From Gammaproteobacteria bacterium (lineage in GTDB: Bacteria > Pseudomonadota > Gammaproteobacteria > Steroidobacterales > GCA-2729495): a stretch of DNA of 64,000 nucleotides. The translations under genes and the position numbers were made by a program. The notes beneath the pieces are model-generated. The model was given only the letters and a program-made list of their open reading frames with translations, searched no databases and was not told the origin of the DNA. Below, piece by piece: positions 30,145-39,019 of this stretch. How positions within the stretch are numbered: the stretch's first letter is position 1; each line of letters opens with the position of its first letter. The stretch is from NCBI GenBank assembly GCA_024229935.1, contig JAAERX010000027.1, positions 92,968 through 156,967 of the forward strand, written 5' to 3'.

Positions 30145-30861
30145 TTATCTCTTTGCAGACTCTTCGCTTACAACCTTATCCTTTACAACAGCTGTTGAGT
30201 CCGGCTCCTTCCATTTTACTTCTTCATGAACGAGGTTGTAATGGCACTGGATACAGGTCTTTTCTGTGGCCTGATGCCGCTTGATCTTATTAAACCACTT
30301 GCTCTCAGTCTTATGACAAACCTTGCATTTGGCACTGTTATCTTCAAGCATTTGACCACGTACTTTATGTGCAAGTACCGGACGCAATTCTTCCCATTCC
30401 GGAATGTCACGCAGACCACTGGAGATCACATGGAAAGGGCTCTCACCAAATGTGCCTTTATTAATATAAAAGAACTTCCAGACCAGAAACTCCTTGACAC
30501 TGTGAGGGTTGTGACAGCCTAAACACCCGGCTTTAATCCCCTGCTCATTATCATAATGAGCAGATTCTCGGTACTCCTCATAGGGGTAGGCATGACACTC
30601 AGCACAACCTACCGTCATATTAAAGTGCCCCAAATCAATTTCTCTATTGGGCCTGAAGTCTTCTATGGATTCACTTAATGGGCTAGTCTGTTTGTACTCT
30701 TCATACTCAACAAATACCTCATGACAGGTAGTACAGACATTTGCCCGGGTAAAGCGAGTATGGCTCCAGCTCAGAATACCAATGGCGAGAAGCAGACCAA
30801 ATACCACAACAATGGTTATAACTCGCCCTATTGTTGATTGAAGGAACTTTGGAAATTTCAA
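30145..30861 (-). CDS. Pentaheme cytochrome c of the NapC/NirT family
   Basis: A 238-residue membrane-anchored quinol-oxidising cytochrome. One N-terminal helix (about residues 12-31) is followed by a periplasmic multiheme domain with five CxxCH sites: C43, C86, C113, C179 and C203. Classic NapC/NirT proteins have four, so one extra heme site is present. The family passes electrons from quinol to periplasmic reductases, which could be the adjacent molybdoenzyme or NirS. It starts 40 bp after the molybdoenzyme gene on the same strand. Confidence 0.88.
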   Translation of the reverse strand: MKFPKFLQSTIGRVITIVVVFGLLLAIGILSWSHTRFTRANVCTTCHEVFVEYEEYKQTSPLSESIEDFRPNREIDLGHFNMTVGCAECHAYPYEEYRESAHYDNEQGIKAGCLGCHNPHSVKEFLVWKFFYINKGTFGESPFHVISSGLRDIPEWEELRPVLAHKVRGQMLEDNSAKCKVCHKTESKWFNKIKRHQATEKTCIQCHYNLVHEEVKWKEPDSTAVVKDKVVSEESAKR

Positions 30862-30901
30862 TCTACTATTCCTCCACTATACTGCGGCTTGTTATCCATG
30901 C

Positions 30902-33259
30902 TTATCCCTGTGAATCCTTATAAACAGCAAAGTGCTTGGTATTATCAACTTCAATATCACCATACTTATCGCCTGGTTCAGCTCTGGAAAGCGTTACCAC
31001 TGAGTCATTCCATATCTGCGCACCCGTTTCCGGGTCTATAGCTACCGGCATAATGTCATTAGGGTTAACTCCGTTATCCCGCCACCAGAGGTTATGCTCA
31101 ATATCCGGGTCCTCTTGCTCATGACGGGCATAAGAAGGCGCGTGTGCATGTGGATTAGCCTGAGCCACACGACCATAAGCAGTACGTCCCACTGAAGTAC
31201 TCATGCCGAGTGTCTGGGGATGAATGCCTGAGGTCAGCCATGCCTTGGTAACCATATAACCAGCTGCGGTGGTCACTCGCACCAGATCGGCATCACCAAT
31301 TTCAAGCCTTAATGCCGTCTCCCTGTTAACCCAAAGTGGATTGGCATGCCACAGTTCCGACAGATATTTTAGATTTGAGGTCATAGAAAGAGAGTGATTC
31401 GCAACCTTGAAAGTGGTCAGCACAAACTGATTAGATTGAAGGTCTGCATGTTTTGGATTTTCACTCCAGGCAGGCTTACGTAGTTCAATTTTTCCTGATG
31501 GAGTGGGAAAACCAGCTGAGCGATAGGTATTGTATTCGGCCTCAGCTAATACACCCTTTTTAACAATCTGTCGTGTTGCAGGATCTATTTTTCCATACGA
31601 TGGCCATACGCCCTTAGATTTTAATTTCTTATAGGTTTTCTTCTCCGTTCCTGATGTCGCCTTAACTACCTGCTTGGTCCATTCTTCGACATCAGCAAAT
31701 TCCCAGTAAGATCGCATGCCACGACTGCCATCAGGGTCGATGGTCTCAATCACCTGCTTTAGCGTCATCCGCACATCCTGGGCCTGTCCCCGCGGTGAAA
31801 CTTTTGGGTAGCTCATGCCAATCCATGGCCAAAGTGCCGTTGGGCTACTGGCTACTTCATGACGCTCTACATCAACTACATCCGGAAGGATAATATCAGC
31901 CAGCTCTGCTGTCTCACTCATAAATGGACTAAAATCAACAAGATAAGGAATCATCTCTTCATCCTGTAAAACCTCCCGCCAGACGCTTGCCGCCGGAGAT
32001 GAGTAACCAGGATTACTCATATGATTGATGAGTAAGGCAACCTGACGGGAGCCATCCATTACTTCAAAGGGAAACGTCGGGTTCAACTGCTTTGACTGAC
32101 TACCTGCCAACTTTGGTATTGGCTCAGGTGCAGCAACATCAAACTGGCGTGGCAGACAATAACCACCCTCGTTATCAATATTACCTGTAATAACCGCAAG
32201 GGTCAGACAGGCCATCTCCGCATTAATTCCATTTTGATGCCAGCTAAGACCATTTTGACTCATCACCGTTGCCGGTTTTGTCTTGGCAAATTCAACAGCT
32301 ATCTTCTTAATAGTTTTGACTGGCACCCCACTGGCTTTCTCAGCTATTTCTGGGGTAAATTTTTCTAACTCTGCAGCCAGCTTCTTACTTGAATAGTTAG
32401 TCCAGGTATTAATAAATTTCTCATCCATTAATCCCTTCTGCATGATGATATTGGCCATCGCCAATGCAACGATGCCATCACTGCCTGGAAATACAGGAAT
32501 CCATTCATCACTTCTACCAGCGGTATTGGACATGCGAACATCGAATGTCACCAGCTTCAAGCGACTATTAACAACACCATCAGTCAACCTCTGTGCCAAA
32601 GGCGGAGCAGTTTCCATGATGTTGGCACCAAAATTCAGAATATATTTAGTATGTTCAAGGTCGGGGAGCATACTTGTAAAACCAACAGCCTCTTCAAGTG
32701 CGATCTGTTTTGGCGCTGTGCCTATAGAAGGCAGCCGACTACGAATAACTGACTGGGAGCCTATAGTATCCATGAACCGGACACTCCCCCCCTCCTTGAA
32801 ACCACCCTCGTTGAGGACAATGCTATTAGGGTCATCTAATGCTTCCAACACCTTGGCTGAAAGTTCTGCTATAGCTTCTTCCCAACTGATTTCCTGCCAT
32901 TGTCCGGCACCTCGCTCACCTACACGTTTTAGAGGAGCCAGTATCCTGTCCGGGTCAGAGGCGCCAAAGAAAGAGGCAAGACCCTTGCTGCAAAATTTAC
33001 CGCGGGTGGCAATATGGTCCGGGTTACCCTCGGCCTTCTTTATGACTCCATCTTCTGCATAGGTAAACCCCCCATCAAACCATGGGCACATGGTACACAG
33101 ATAGGGTTTCTTTTCCCGGGGATGAAAAGTTCGTATCTGGTGGAAATCCTTTCCGCCAAGTTCGAGCTCCATTGCATTAACAACAGCAGGACAAGCTGCA
33201 GTGGCAGTCGCAGCTGCAGCACCAAGCTTTACAAAATTACGTCTATCGATATCTGACAT
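30902..33259 (-). CDS. Tat-exported molybdopterin oxidoreductase, catalytic subunit
   Basis: A 785-residue Mo-bisPGD enzyme of the DMSO reductase family. A Tat signal (DRRNFVKLGAAAAT) is followed by a cluster-binding region whose pattern is C55-x2-C58-x3-D62-x27-C90. The third position is Asp where PsrA-like enzymes have Cys. At the position expected for the Mo ligand I read RLPSIG (Ser178) rather than the Cys of polysulfide or tetrathionate reductases, but this is an eye alignment. The domain order is otherwise normal (YILNFGANIMET, PVFPGSDGIVALAM, YLVDFSPFMSETAELADIILPDV). It is operonic with a four-cluster Fe-S protein and an NrfD anchor. The substrate (nitrate, sulfur or another oxyanion) is not determinable. 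Confidence 0.85.
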   Translation of the reverse strand: MSDIDRRNFVKLGAAAATATAACPAVVNAMELELGGKDFHQIRTFHPREKKPYLCTMCPWFDGGFTYAEDGVIKKAEGNPDHIATRGKFCSKGLASFFGASDPDRILAPLKRVGERGAGQWQEISWEEAIAELSAKVLEALDDPNSIVLNEGGFKEGGSVRFMDTIGSQSVIRSRLPSIGTAPKQIALEEAVGFTSMLPDLEHTKYILNFGANIMETAPPLAQRLTDGVVNSRLKLVTFDVRMSNTAGRSDEWIPVFPGSDGIVALAMANIIMQKGLMDEKFINTWTNYSSKKLAAELEKFTPEIAEKASGVPVKTIKKIAVEFAKTKPATVMSQNGLSWHQNGINAEMACLTLAVITGNIDNEGGYCLPRQFDVAAPEPIPKLAGSQSKQLNPTFPFEVMDGSRQVALLINHMSNPGYSSPAASVWREVLQDEEMIPYLVDFSPFMSETAELADIILPDVVDVERHEVASSPTALWPWIGMSYPKVSPRGQAQDVRMTLKQVIETIDPDGSRGMRSYWEFADVEEWTKQVVKATSGTEKKTYKKLKSKGVWPSYGKIDPATRQIVKKGVLAEAEYNTYRSAGFPTPSGKIELRKPAWSENPKHADLQSNQFVLTTFKVANHSLSMTSNLKYLSELWHANPLWVNRETALRLEIGDADLVRVTTAAGYMVTKAWLTSGIHPQTLGMSTSVGRTAYGRVAQANPHAHAPSYARHEQEDPDIEHNLWWRDNGVNPNDIMPVAIDPETGAQIWNDSVVTLSRAEPGDKYGDIEVDNTKHFAVYKDSQG

Positions 33260-33272
33260 TATTTATATCTCC

Positions 33273-34178
33273 TCAATAGAACGTCTGTAGATACTGACCG
33301 CCAAGCACCCACCAGATCCTCATACCATAGACACCAATCGCCACACAGAAACAGGCAACTAATATCCCGGACTTGGTTTTCCTAAGGGGTGAAACAAGAA
33401 TGCCAAATGGAATAATCAGGCCGGTAACAATCTCCAGCCACAAGTAGGGGCCCTGAAATACAGTCATTAGCACATGATGCCCCATTACCTCAGCCTGGCT
33501 GCCGTAAAGGCCCTGCATAAATTCCAGAAACAGCAGAAATGCATCAAAGACCAGCCCAAACATCATGAACTGAGACATTTCTTCGATAAGCACCCACTCA
33601 ACCTTCTTTTCTGCAGGTACAAATTTATTTCGAATTGCCAGCACCCATACCAGCAGTGCAATACCAGATATAAATGCACCGGTAAGAAATAAAATAGGCG
33701 CAAGAGCAGTGTGATTCAGGATTCGTCCTGGATTCAACTCCATCACTACACCGGTATACCAATGAGTTGATAACGCCAGCACTATAGAAATGATGCCAAT
33801 AGTCCTGGCCCAGAATATATTGTTCTTCACCACAAAAAAGCTATAAACAATCATCGCTATTGGGTAGGTCATAATCAGAACAGAACCCCAGGACATGGGT
33901 CCGGTGGCATGCCAATAACTGGGCAACATCAGGTAAATAAAACGTAAGGGTTTACCTAAATCCCAGATCAGCAGTATAGGCACCAGCATAAGCATGCTAA
34001 TAGCTGTTACTGATGCCGTCAGAGCCAGCGGTTTATAACGTTTGATGCCAAAAACCCAGCCAAAACTTGAAATCACAAAAGAGCCGGCACTTGCTCCCAC
34101 AAGCCAGAAATAGACCGAAATGGTCGTCCCCCATGCAACATGGTGGAACACATTCGAAATAACTACACTCTCATTCAT
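33273..34178 (-). CDS. NrfD/PsrC-family membrane anchor of the molybdoenzyme
   Basis: A 301-residue membrane protein with about eight helices of the NrfD/PsrC family, which binds quinone and links it to an Fe-S subunit. Typical segments are FWLVGASAGSFVISSFGW, GKPLRFIYLMLPSYWHATGPMSWGS and EFMQGLYGSQAEV. Only 13 bp separate it from both the Fe-S gene upstream and the catalytic subunit downstream, so these three are one operon. Confidence 0.9.
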   Translation of the reverse strand: MNESVVISNVFHHVAWGTTISVYFWLVGASAGSFVISSFGWVFGIKRYKPLALTASVTAISMLMLVPILLIWDLGKPLRFIYLMLPSYWHATGPMSWGSVLIMTYPIAMIVYSFFVVKNNIFWARTIGIISIVLALSTHWYTGVVMELNPGRILNHTALAPILFLTGAFISGIALLVWVLAIRNKFVPAEKKVEWVLIEEMSQFMMFGLVFDAFLLFLEFMQGLYGSQAEVMGHHVLMTVFQGPYLWLEIVTGLIIPFGILVSPLRKTKSGILVACFCVAIGVYGMRIWWVLGGQYLQTFY

Positions 34179-34191
34179 TACCTGCTGTTCC

Positions 34192-35043
34192 TTACCTGAA
34201 GTAAAGATTTATATAAGCATCAATTACATCTTTTGCTTTATGTGGAATCGTGCGGCAGAAGCCCATAAAGTTCTTGCCAACCTGGGCCATCGTTGGCTGC
34301 CCCTCAACAAGGTCACCGAAAGCATCACCTTCATGGTTTTCCTTAAAAGTATTAAACTCATCCTTGAGCTGTTCTGTTCTGTTGGTATAGCTGTGTGACT
34401 CATCCATCATTTCCCAGTCACCACCTATATAGGATACTGATGGACTGGTACCCAACTCTGGCTTGAGTACTGTCAGATTTTCTTTAGCAGCCAGTTTCGA
34501 CACTTCACTTTCAGGGTCATTCATATCACCAAAAATACGTGCGCCACCTACGCAAGCCTGCACACAAGCAGGAACAACACCCTTCTTAACCCGATGTATA
34601 CAAAGGGTGCATTTATCAACCACCAGTTTGGGAAGCTTTTCATCAGTCCGTTTTGCAGGAATAAGATGCCTAGCGTTATAGGGACACGCGACCATACAGG
34701 TACGGCAACCAATACAACGGTTATAGCGCTGCAGGACAAAGCCATCCTTATGCTTGTAGGTAGCCTGGGTGGGGCAGTTACGGACACACACCGGATAGTC
34801 ACAGTGGTTACACATACGCGGCATAAAAGTCCGCTTGGTATTTGGATAGGTGCCCTTATCAGCTACTTTTACCCATGTTCGCCAGACACCCATAGGGATG
34901 CCAAACTCTGCTTTACAGGCCACCATACAGGACATGCATCCAATACATTTCCTAAGATCAATCACCATGCCATATCGTTTGACTCCAGCCACCCCCTTGG
35001 TGCCTGGAGTCTGCAGTCCATATGAACGAGGCTGATGAGACAT
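34192..35043 (-). CDS. Four-cluster 4Fe-4S subunit of the molybdoenzyme
   Basis: A 283-residue ferredoxin-like subunit with four cysteine groups: CIGCMSCMVACKAEF (from Cys33), CNHCDYPVCVRNCP, CIGCRTCMVACPYNAR and CTLCIHRVKKGVVPACVQAC. This is the electron wire of DmsB/NrfC/PsrB type between the membrane anchor and the Mo subunit. A C-terminal extension of unclear function follows. No Tat signal is visible, so it may be exported as a complex with the catalytic subunit. Confidence 0.9.
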   Translation of the reverse strand: MSHQPRSYGLQTPGTKGVAGVKRYGMVIDLRKCIGCMSCMVACKAEFGIPMGVWRTWVKVADKGTYPNTKRTFMPRMCNHCDYPVCVRNCPTQATYKHKDGFVLQRYNRCIGCRTCMVACPYNARHLIPAKRTDEKLPKLVVDKCTLCIHRVKKGVVPACVQACVGGARIFGDMNDPESEVSKLAAKENLTVLKPELGTSPSVSYIGGDWEMMDESHSYTNRTEQLKDEFNTFKENHEGDAFGDLVEGQPTMAQVGKNFMGFCRTIPHKAKDVIDAYINLYFR

Positions 35044-35479
35044 GAGTTTTCCTTTAAATTCCTTTTAGCTGGCGAGACTCTGTTTTCCTGACTGAGCCCT
35101 TACCTGGTATACGTTCTGCGTAAATACGCAATTAATTCCCAGAGCTGTTCTTTGGACAGACCTACATCTGAAGTAAGGGCCGACCGGTTCTGTTTCAGTA
35201 CCTTCTCTGCTATTTATCGTGATCCAGAAAAGCCTCATCTACTTCCTAATAAACAGCAGGGTTTACTATGCCTAGATACTCCGACAGAGCATCAGGAATC
35301 AGATGCACTTCTCCAAAAGCTACTGAGGTGAAAAAACTAACCCGAGACTACACACCAGCACACTTGTTAGTTTCATTTCTATCAACTTCTTCTTTTGAAG
35401 AAATCCATCTCGGACAAAACTCGTGGATAACAAGAAACGAATAGTTATTGATTAGTCGCCCCCTGCCCTAAGATCACTA
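35044..35479. other. Intergenic region with a cytochrome c remnant
   Basis: 436 bp between the molybdoenzyme operon and the cytochrome c gene at 35480. The part at 35100-35250 is a decayed copy of that cytochrome's C-terminus (listed separately). The rest of the gap shows no further feature. Confidence 0.5.
35100..35250 (-). pseudogene. Remnant of a cytochrome c C-terminal region
   Basis: On the minus strand two frames in succession read LFWITINSREGTE and SDVGLSKEQLWELIAYLRRTYTR-stop. They match QLFWIIEYGSEGTE and SDAGLSEEKLWELVSYMRANFTN of the intact gene at 35480. The shift occurs near the GGCCCTTACTT stretch. No heme motif or start is left. It appears to be a decayed tandem duplicate. Confidence 0.7.
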
Positions 35480-35917
35480 TTAATTGGTAAAATTAGCTCG
35501 CATATAACTTACAAGCTCCCAAAGTTTTTCCTCAGAAAGGCCAGCATCTGATTCAGGGCCAAAGCCTTCCATCTCAGTACCTTCACTTCCGTACTCTATA
35601 ATCCAGAAAAGCTGTCCGTCAGATTTACTTTCCATATAACCAGTAGCATTAAATGCAGTTGGCTTGATTTCTATATCTGCAGCAGCAGACCCTTCACCAT
35701 CACCTGACATACCATGACACTTTTTACACTTGCTCTTATAAACCCTTTTAGTGGTCTTAAGAAAATCCTCATCAACATCATCATCATCAATTGGTGATTC
35801 CATATCGAGATATTCCTGCGGAGCAATCGGCGTCTGATGATCCTGCGCCATCACTGTCATGGCTGATAAGAGAAAAACAGGCCCCAGTACTAAAGTGATC
35901 ATACGTAAATGTTTCAT
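35480..35917 (-). CDS. Mono-heme cytochrome c
   Basis: A 145-residue periplasmic cytochrome with a signal peptide (cut after VMA) and one heme site CKKCHG. An acidic stretch (ESPIDDDDVDEDF) precedes the heme. The C-terminal part (GFGPESDAGLSEEKLWELVSYMR) fits a class I cytochrome fold. It is encoded 84 bp after the second nirS on the same strand, so it is probably an electron donor for it. Confidence 0.82.
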   Translation of the reverse strand: MKHLRMITLVLGPVFLLSAMTVMAQDHQTPIAPQEYLDMESPIDDDDVDEDFLKTTKRVYKSKCKKCHGMSGDGEGSAAADIEIKPTAFNATGYMESKSDGQLFWIIEYGSEGTEMEGFGPESDAGLSEEKLWELVSYMRANFTN

Positions 35918-36001
35918 GCTATTTACCTCTGATTAAAAGGAAAAAAGGGAGCTGAAACGTAACGCACAGACCCCTTATTTTTCCCGACAATCTACTGACT
36001 G

Positions 36002-37591
36002 TTAGTAGATATCATGTGTTGTGTTGTAGACATTGAACTTGCCCGTTGGTGTATATAGACCTTTCACCCGACCTTTTACTTCCAGAGTTTTGTCATCCAG
36101 AATTACGACTTCACCCTCTTTATCCCAAAGAGATATCCACACCTCATTACCATCTTTGTTGAACTCCATGTGCACCACTTTCTTATCAAAAGTAAGTTCA
36201 CGTGGCGCTGCTTCAGGGTTTTCGATGTCAAACACAGTCAGGACATTAGACTTTTCCTGATTGATCGTGTTGTCACAATAGACATTAGTGCTCTTGGGGT
36301 GAGTCTTAATAAACAAAGAGTTACCACCAAGTTCCCATTCCCTGACAACTGTCCAGGCATAGTCTTTCTTAGGGTCAGTACTAATAATAGAAACCAACCC
36401 TTCACCAAGGTGAACGGTAGCCCAGACACGTCCATATTCTGGATCAACCCAGTTAGCACCACGACCAGGATGAGGCTTGGTGCCCGTTATGATATTTGCA
36501 ACCAGTTTACGGTCTACCGTATCAATAACAGAGATCGTATCCCGAGCATTTGCTGCCACCATGAAGTAGCGCTTGGTGGAATCCCAGCCACCATCATGAA
36601 GGAAACGTTCAGCATTGATCTTGGTCTCAACAACCGTATCTTCATCCATCTTGCTGTAATCAACCAGCAAAACTACACCCGTTTCCTTGAGAGTAAGGAT
36701 CCACTCAGGTGCGTGATGTGAAGCAACAATAGAAGCAACACGTGTCTCGTCACGGTACTCATTGGTATCATAGGTATAGCCACGGGTACCAATAATTTTC
36801 AGAGGCTTGAGTGTGTCACCTTCCAGGATCACATAGTGAGGAGGCCAGTAGTCACCAACAACGGCGTACTTATCTTCAAACCCTTTAAATTTACTAGTAT
36901 CAATAGACCGCGCATCGATTCCGGTTCTTACCTCAGCAACGATATCTGGTGGTGTAGCCCACATATCCATCATGGTGGCCTTACCGTCACGACCAATGGC
37001 GTACATATAACGGCCAGTAGCTGATGTCCGGAGGATATGAGTAGCAAAACCAGAGTTAATAATATTCACAGTCTCTTTGGTATCACCATCAATGATGGCA
37101 ATCTTGCCTGCATCCCTCAGAACCACACCAAAGTAGTTCTCCCAGTTCACGCCCTTAGGTGGCTTGGCAGGCCTGTCCGAAACAGGCACATAAACTTTCC
37201 AGGATTCTTTCATCTCCTTCATATTCCACTCAGGGGGCTCAGGCACATCATTCTGAACAAAGCGCGCCATGAGATTGGTTTCTTCAGGCGTCATAAACCC
37301 ATCTTTACCCCAACCCGGCATACCACCATCTGTGCCTTCATATAGAATCTTTTCTAATGCAGCCAGAGTCTTTTTTCTGGTATTCGCCGGTTCGATATTC
37401 TTACCTGTCGCACCCTTTCTCAACGCACCATGACAACCAGAACAACGGTCAAAATAAATATATTGAGCCGTTTTTAACTCATCTTCTGATATTTTAGGAA
37501 CAGGCTGTAAATCTGCTGCACCTGCAGCCCCCCCGAACGTTAGTAAAAGGCCGGATGCAATAGTTGCTGAAACAGCTGACCGTATGTTCAT
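36002..37591 (-). CDS. nirS: Cytochrome cd1 nitrite reductase, second copy
   Basis: A 529-residue periplasmic enzyme with a signal peptide (about 1-25), one cytochrome c domain (C50-x2-C53-H54) and a d1 beta-propeller. The propeller keeps the proximal heme-d1 His (GFATHIL), an active-site His pair region (ASHHAPEW, residues 292-293) and FLHDGGWD (H332). The C-terminus is [16 protein letters not shown]. It lacks the extra c domain of copy 1 and has ASHHAPEW where canonical NirS has SHEHPEF, so it is clearly diverged. It may be a NirS subtype with different kinetics or a heme-d1-related paralogue (NirN-like function), although its end is NirS-like. Confidence 0.85.
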   Translation of the reverse strand: MNIRSAVSATIASGLLLTFGGAAGAADLQPVPKISEDELKTAQYIYFDRCSGCHGALRKGATGKNIEPANTRKKTLAALEKILYEGTDGGMPGWGKDGFMTPEETNLMARFVQNDVPEPPEWNMKEMKESWKVYVPVSDRPAKPPKGVNWENYFGVVLRDAGKIAIIDGDTKETVNIINSGFATHILRTSATGRYMYAIGRDGKATMMDMWATPPDIVAEVRTGIDARSIDTSKFKGFEDKYAVVGDYWPPHYVILEGDTLKPLKIIGTRGYTYDTNEYRDETRVASIVASHHAPEWILTLKETGVVLLVDYSKMDEDTVVETKINAERFLHDGGWDSTKRYFMVAANARDTISVIDTVDRKLVANIITGTKPHPGRGANWVDPEYGRVWATVHLGEGLVSIISTDPKKDYAWTVVREWELGGNSLFIKTHPKSTNVYCDNTINQEKSNVLTVFDIENPEAAPRELTFDKKVVHMEFNKDGNEVWISLWDKEGEVVILDDKTLEVKGRVKGLYTPTGKFNVYNTTHDIY

Positions 37592-38227
37592 AAGTCTTCA
37601 CCTAAATCTGCTTTGTGGAATGACTAAAAATAATCTGCTTAACACAGTCTAAATTCAAAAAATCAATGACCTGCAGAGCGGACTATAGTAAACAGCGATA
37701 TATCAACCATTAGAGCAATTACAAATTGACAAAAATATCGCTGTAAGTGAAAGTACCTACCATAAAAAATCAGGTTATTAATCCCGTGCAGAAACCAGCA
37801 ATCATAGGGGTCAGGGCTCTTTTACAAGCCTGTTGTGTTTAAGGGTATTCCTAAATCTTGTCAGAGAAATTTGACTACAACTACTCAAACTAATAACCAA
37901 AAAACCATAACTAATCTGGAACGCCAAACCATAGCGCTAACCAATACTTATCCAGCTCTATTATTCTGAAAAATACTTTCCCATTTGAAATAGTTAGATT
38001 GGAACTATTGAAAACTATTACCTGCTATCAACATTGGGACAGGTAATTGCCAATGGGAGAATATTCCAAGGTGGTTAGTTCAATCTGAGCACTCAGTAAA
38101 ACTATAATTTTCTAAGGCCTGACAAGAAAAAAACCGATCCATAGGTAAAAGAACCTATATAGATGCATTGCTGGTGCATCTTGAAAAATGATATAAACTG
38201 CGCCTCGTTTGTTGCGGTCGATTTATA
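37592..38227. other. Divergent intergenic region between nirS copy 2 and nsrR
   Basis: 636 bp, AT-rich. It holds the GTAGGTACTT motif (minus strand, 37751-37760) shared with the NOD-like upstream region, the inverted repeat ATAGGT-N6-ACCTAT (38141-38158) and a clear NsrR box (38161-38181). A plausible nsrR promoter is TTGCTG (38168) - 18 bp - TATAAA (38192), which overlaps the box. I see no gene in the gap. Confidence 0.6.
38161..38181. promoter_or_regulatory. NsrR operator
   Basis: Inverted repeat AGATGCA-N7-TGCATCT, matching the known NsrR consensus half-sites and spacing. It lies 47 bp before the nsrR start and overlaps a candidate -35 (TTGCTG), so NsrR bound here would block its own gene and the downstream nor operon until NO releases it. 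Confidence 0.8.
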
Positions 38228-38659
38228 GTGCATTTCACGGTATTTACGGACTATGCGTTTCGTGTCCTGATCTATCTGGCACTGGAGCCAGATAGTCGTG
38301 TCACCATCAATGATATTGCGGAAAGCTATAGTATTTCCAAGAATCACCTGATGAAGGTTGCAAACCTGCTGGCACAAGCCGGGGTTATTAACTCAAGTCG
38401 CGGCTCTAATGGAGGGCTGGAATTAGCCAGGCAAGCAGATAAAATTATGGTTGGAGAAATTGTCCGCCTTACAGAGGATAGTTTTCAGCCGGTAGAGTGC
38501 TTCAAAGCTGACAATCAATGCATCATTACCCCAGCATGTGGGTTAAGGGTTGCACTTGGTGATGCTCTACAGGCTTTCAATGAGGTTCTGGATAATTACA
38601 GTATTCAGGACCTGATAGGAAAAAAAGTACAGCTAAAAAAATTGTGTAAACGCACATGA
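38228..38659 (+). CDS. nsrR: NsrR-type Rrf2 family NO-responsive repressor
   Basis: A 143-residue winged-helix Rrf2 regulator starting from a GTG (MHFTVFTDYAFRVLIYLAL). Helix-turn-helix region SISKNHLMKVANLL and wing (GVINSSRGSNGGLELA) are canonical. The Fe-S ligands are C91, C98 and C104 (C-x6-C-x5-C), close to the NsrR pattern C-x4/5-C-x5-C. NsrR senses NO through its [Fe-S] cluster and derepresses NO-metabolism genes. The NsrR box upstream suggests autoregulation together with norCB, 360 bp downstream. Confidence 0.9.
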   Translation: MHFTVFTDYAFRVLIYLALEPDSRVTINDIAESYSISKNHLMKVANLLAQAGVINSSRGSNGGLELARQADKIMVGEIVRLTEDSFQPVECFKADNQCIITPACGLRVALGDALQAFNEVLDNYSIQDLIGKKVQLKKLCKRT

Positions 38660-38677
38660 ATCAGCTGGAGAAACATC

Positions 38678-38986
38678 ATGTTTGAACCCGTTGGTGTGAA
38701 CGATATGATGGTTGCAGCTATGGCTGGCGCCATGATTGTAATGTTTGGAGCAGCATATGCCTTTGCCTTTGCTTTGAGCAAGCTGAACAAGAAGCGCTGG
38801 CTTGCTTTTGCTGCATACGGTTGTTTTGCAGGACTTACTGTGAATGTGCTGATATTAGCCAAATCACTGAATATGAATGGTTTTTGGACGATTGTGGCTA
38901 TTACGATGCTGGTTGGTTATCTGTTAGCGCCACAAGCGATATGGAAATTGTCTGTCGGAACGCACGAAAGTTCCGACTCAAAGTAA
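38678..38986 (+). CDS. Small three-helix membrane protein in the nor operon
   Basis: A 102-residue membrane protein with about three helices (DMMVAAMAGAMIVMFGAAYA, LAFAAYGCFAGLTVNVLIL and FWTIVAITMLVGYLLAPQ). GGAG sits before the ATG. It lies between nsrR (19 bp gap) and norC (33 bp gap), so it is cotranscribed. I do not recognise the family. It could be an assembly or stabilising factor for NorCB. Confidence 0.7.
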   Translation: MFEPVGVNDMMVAAMAGAMIVMFGAAYAFAFALSKLNKKRWLAFAAYGCFAGLTVNVLILAKSLNMNGFWTIVAITMLVGYLLAPQAIWKLSVGTHESSDSK

Positions 38987-39019
38987 GCTAATGATTAAGG
39001 AATGTAGGAGTAGTAAGTA

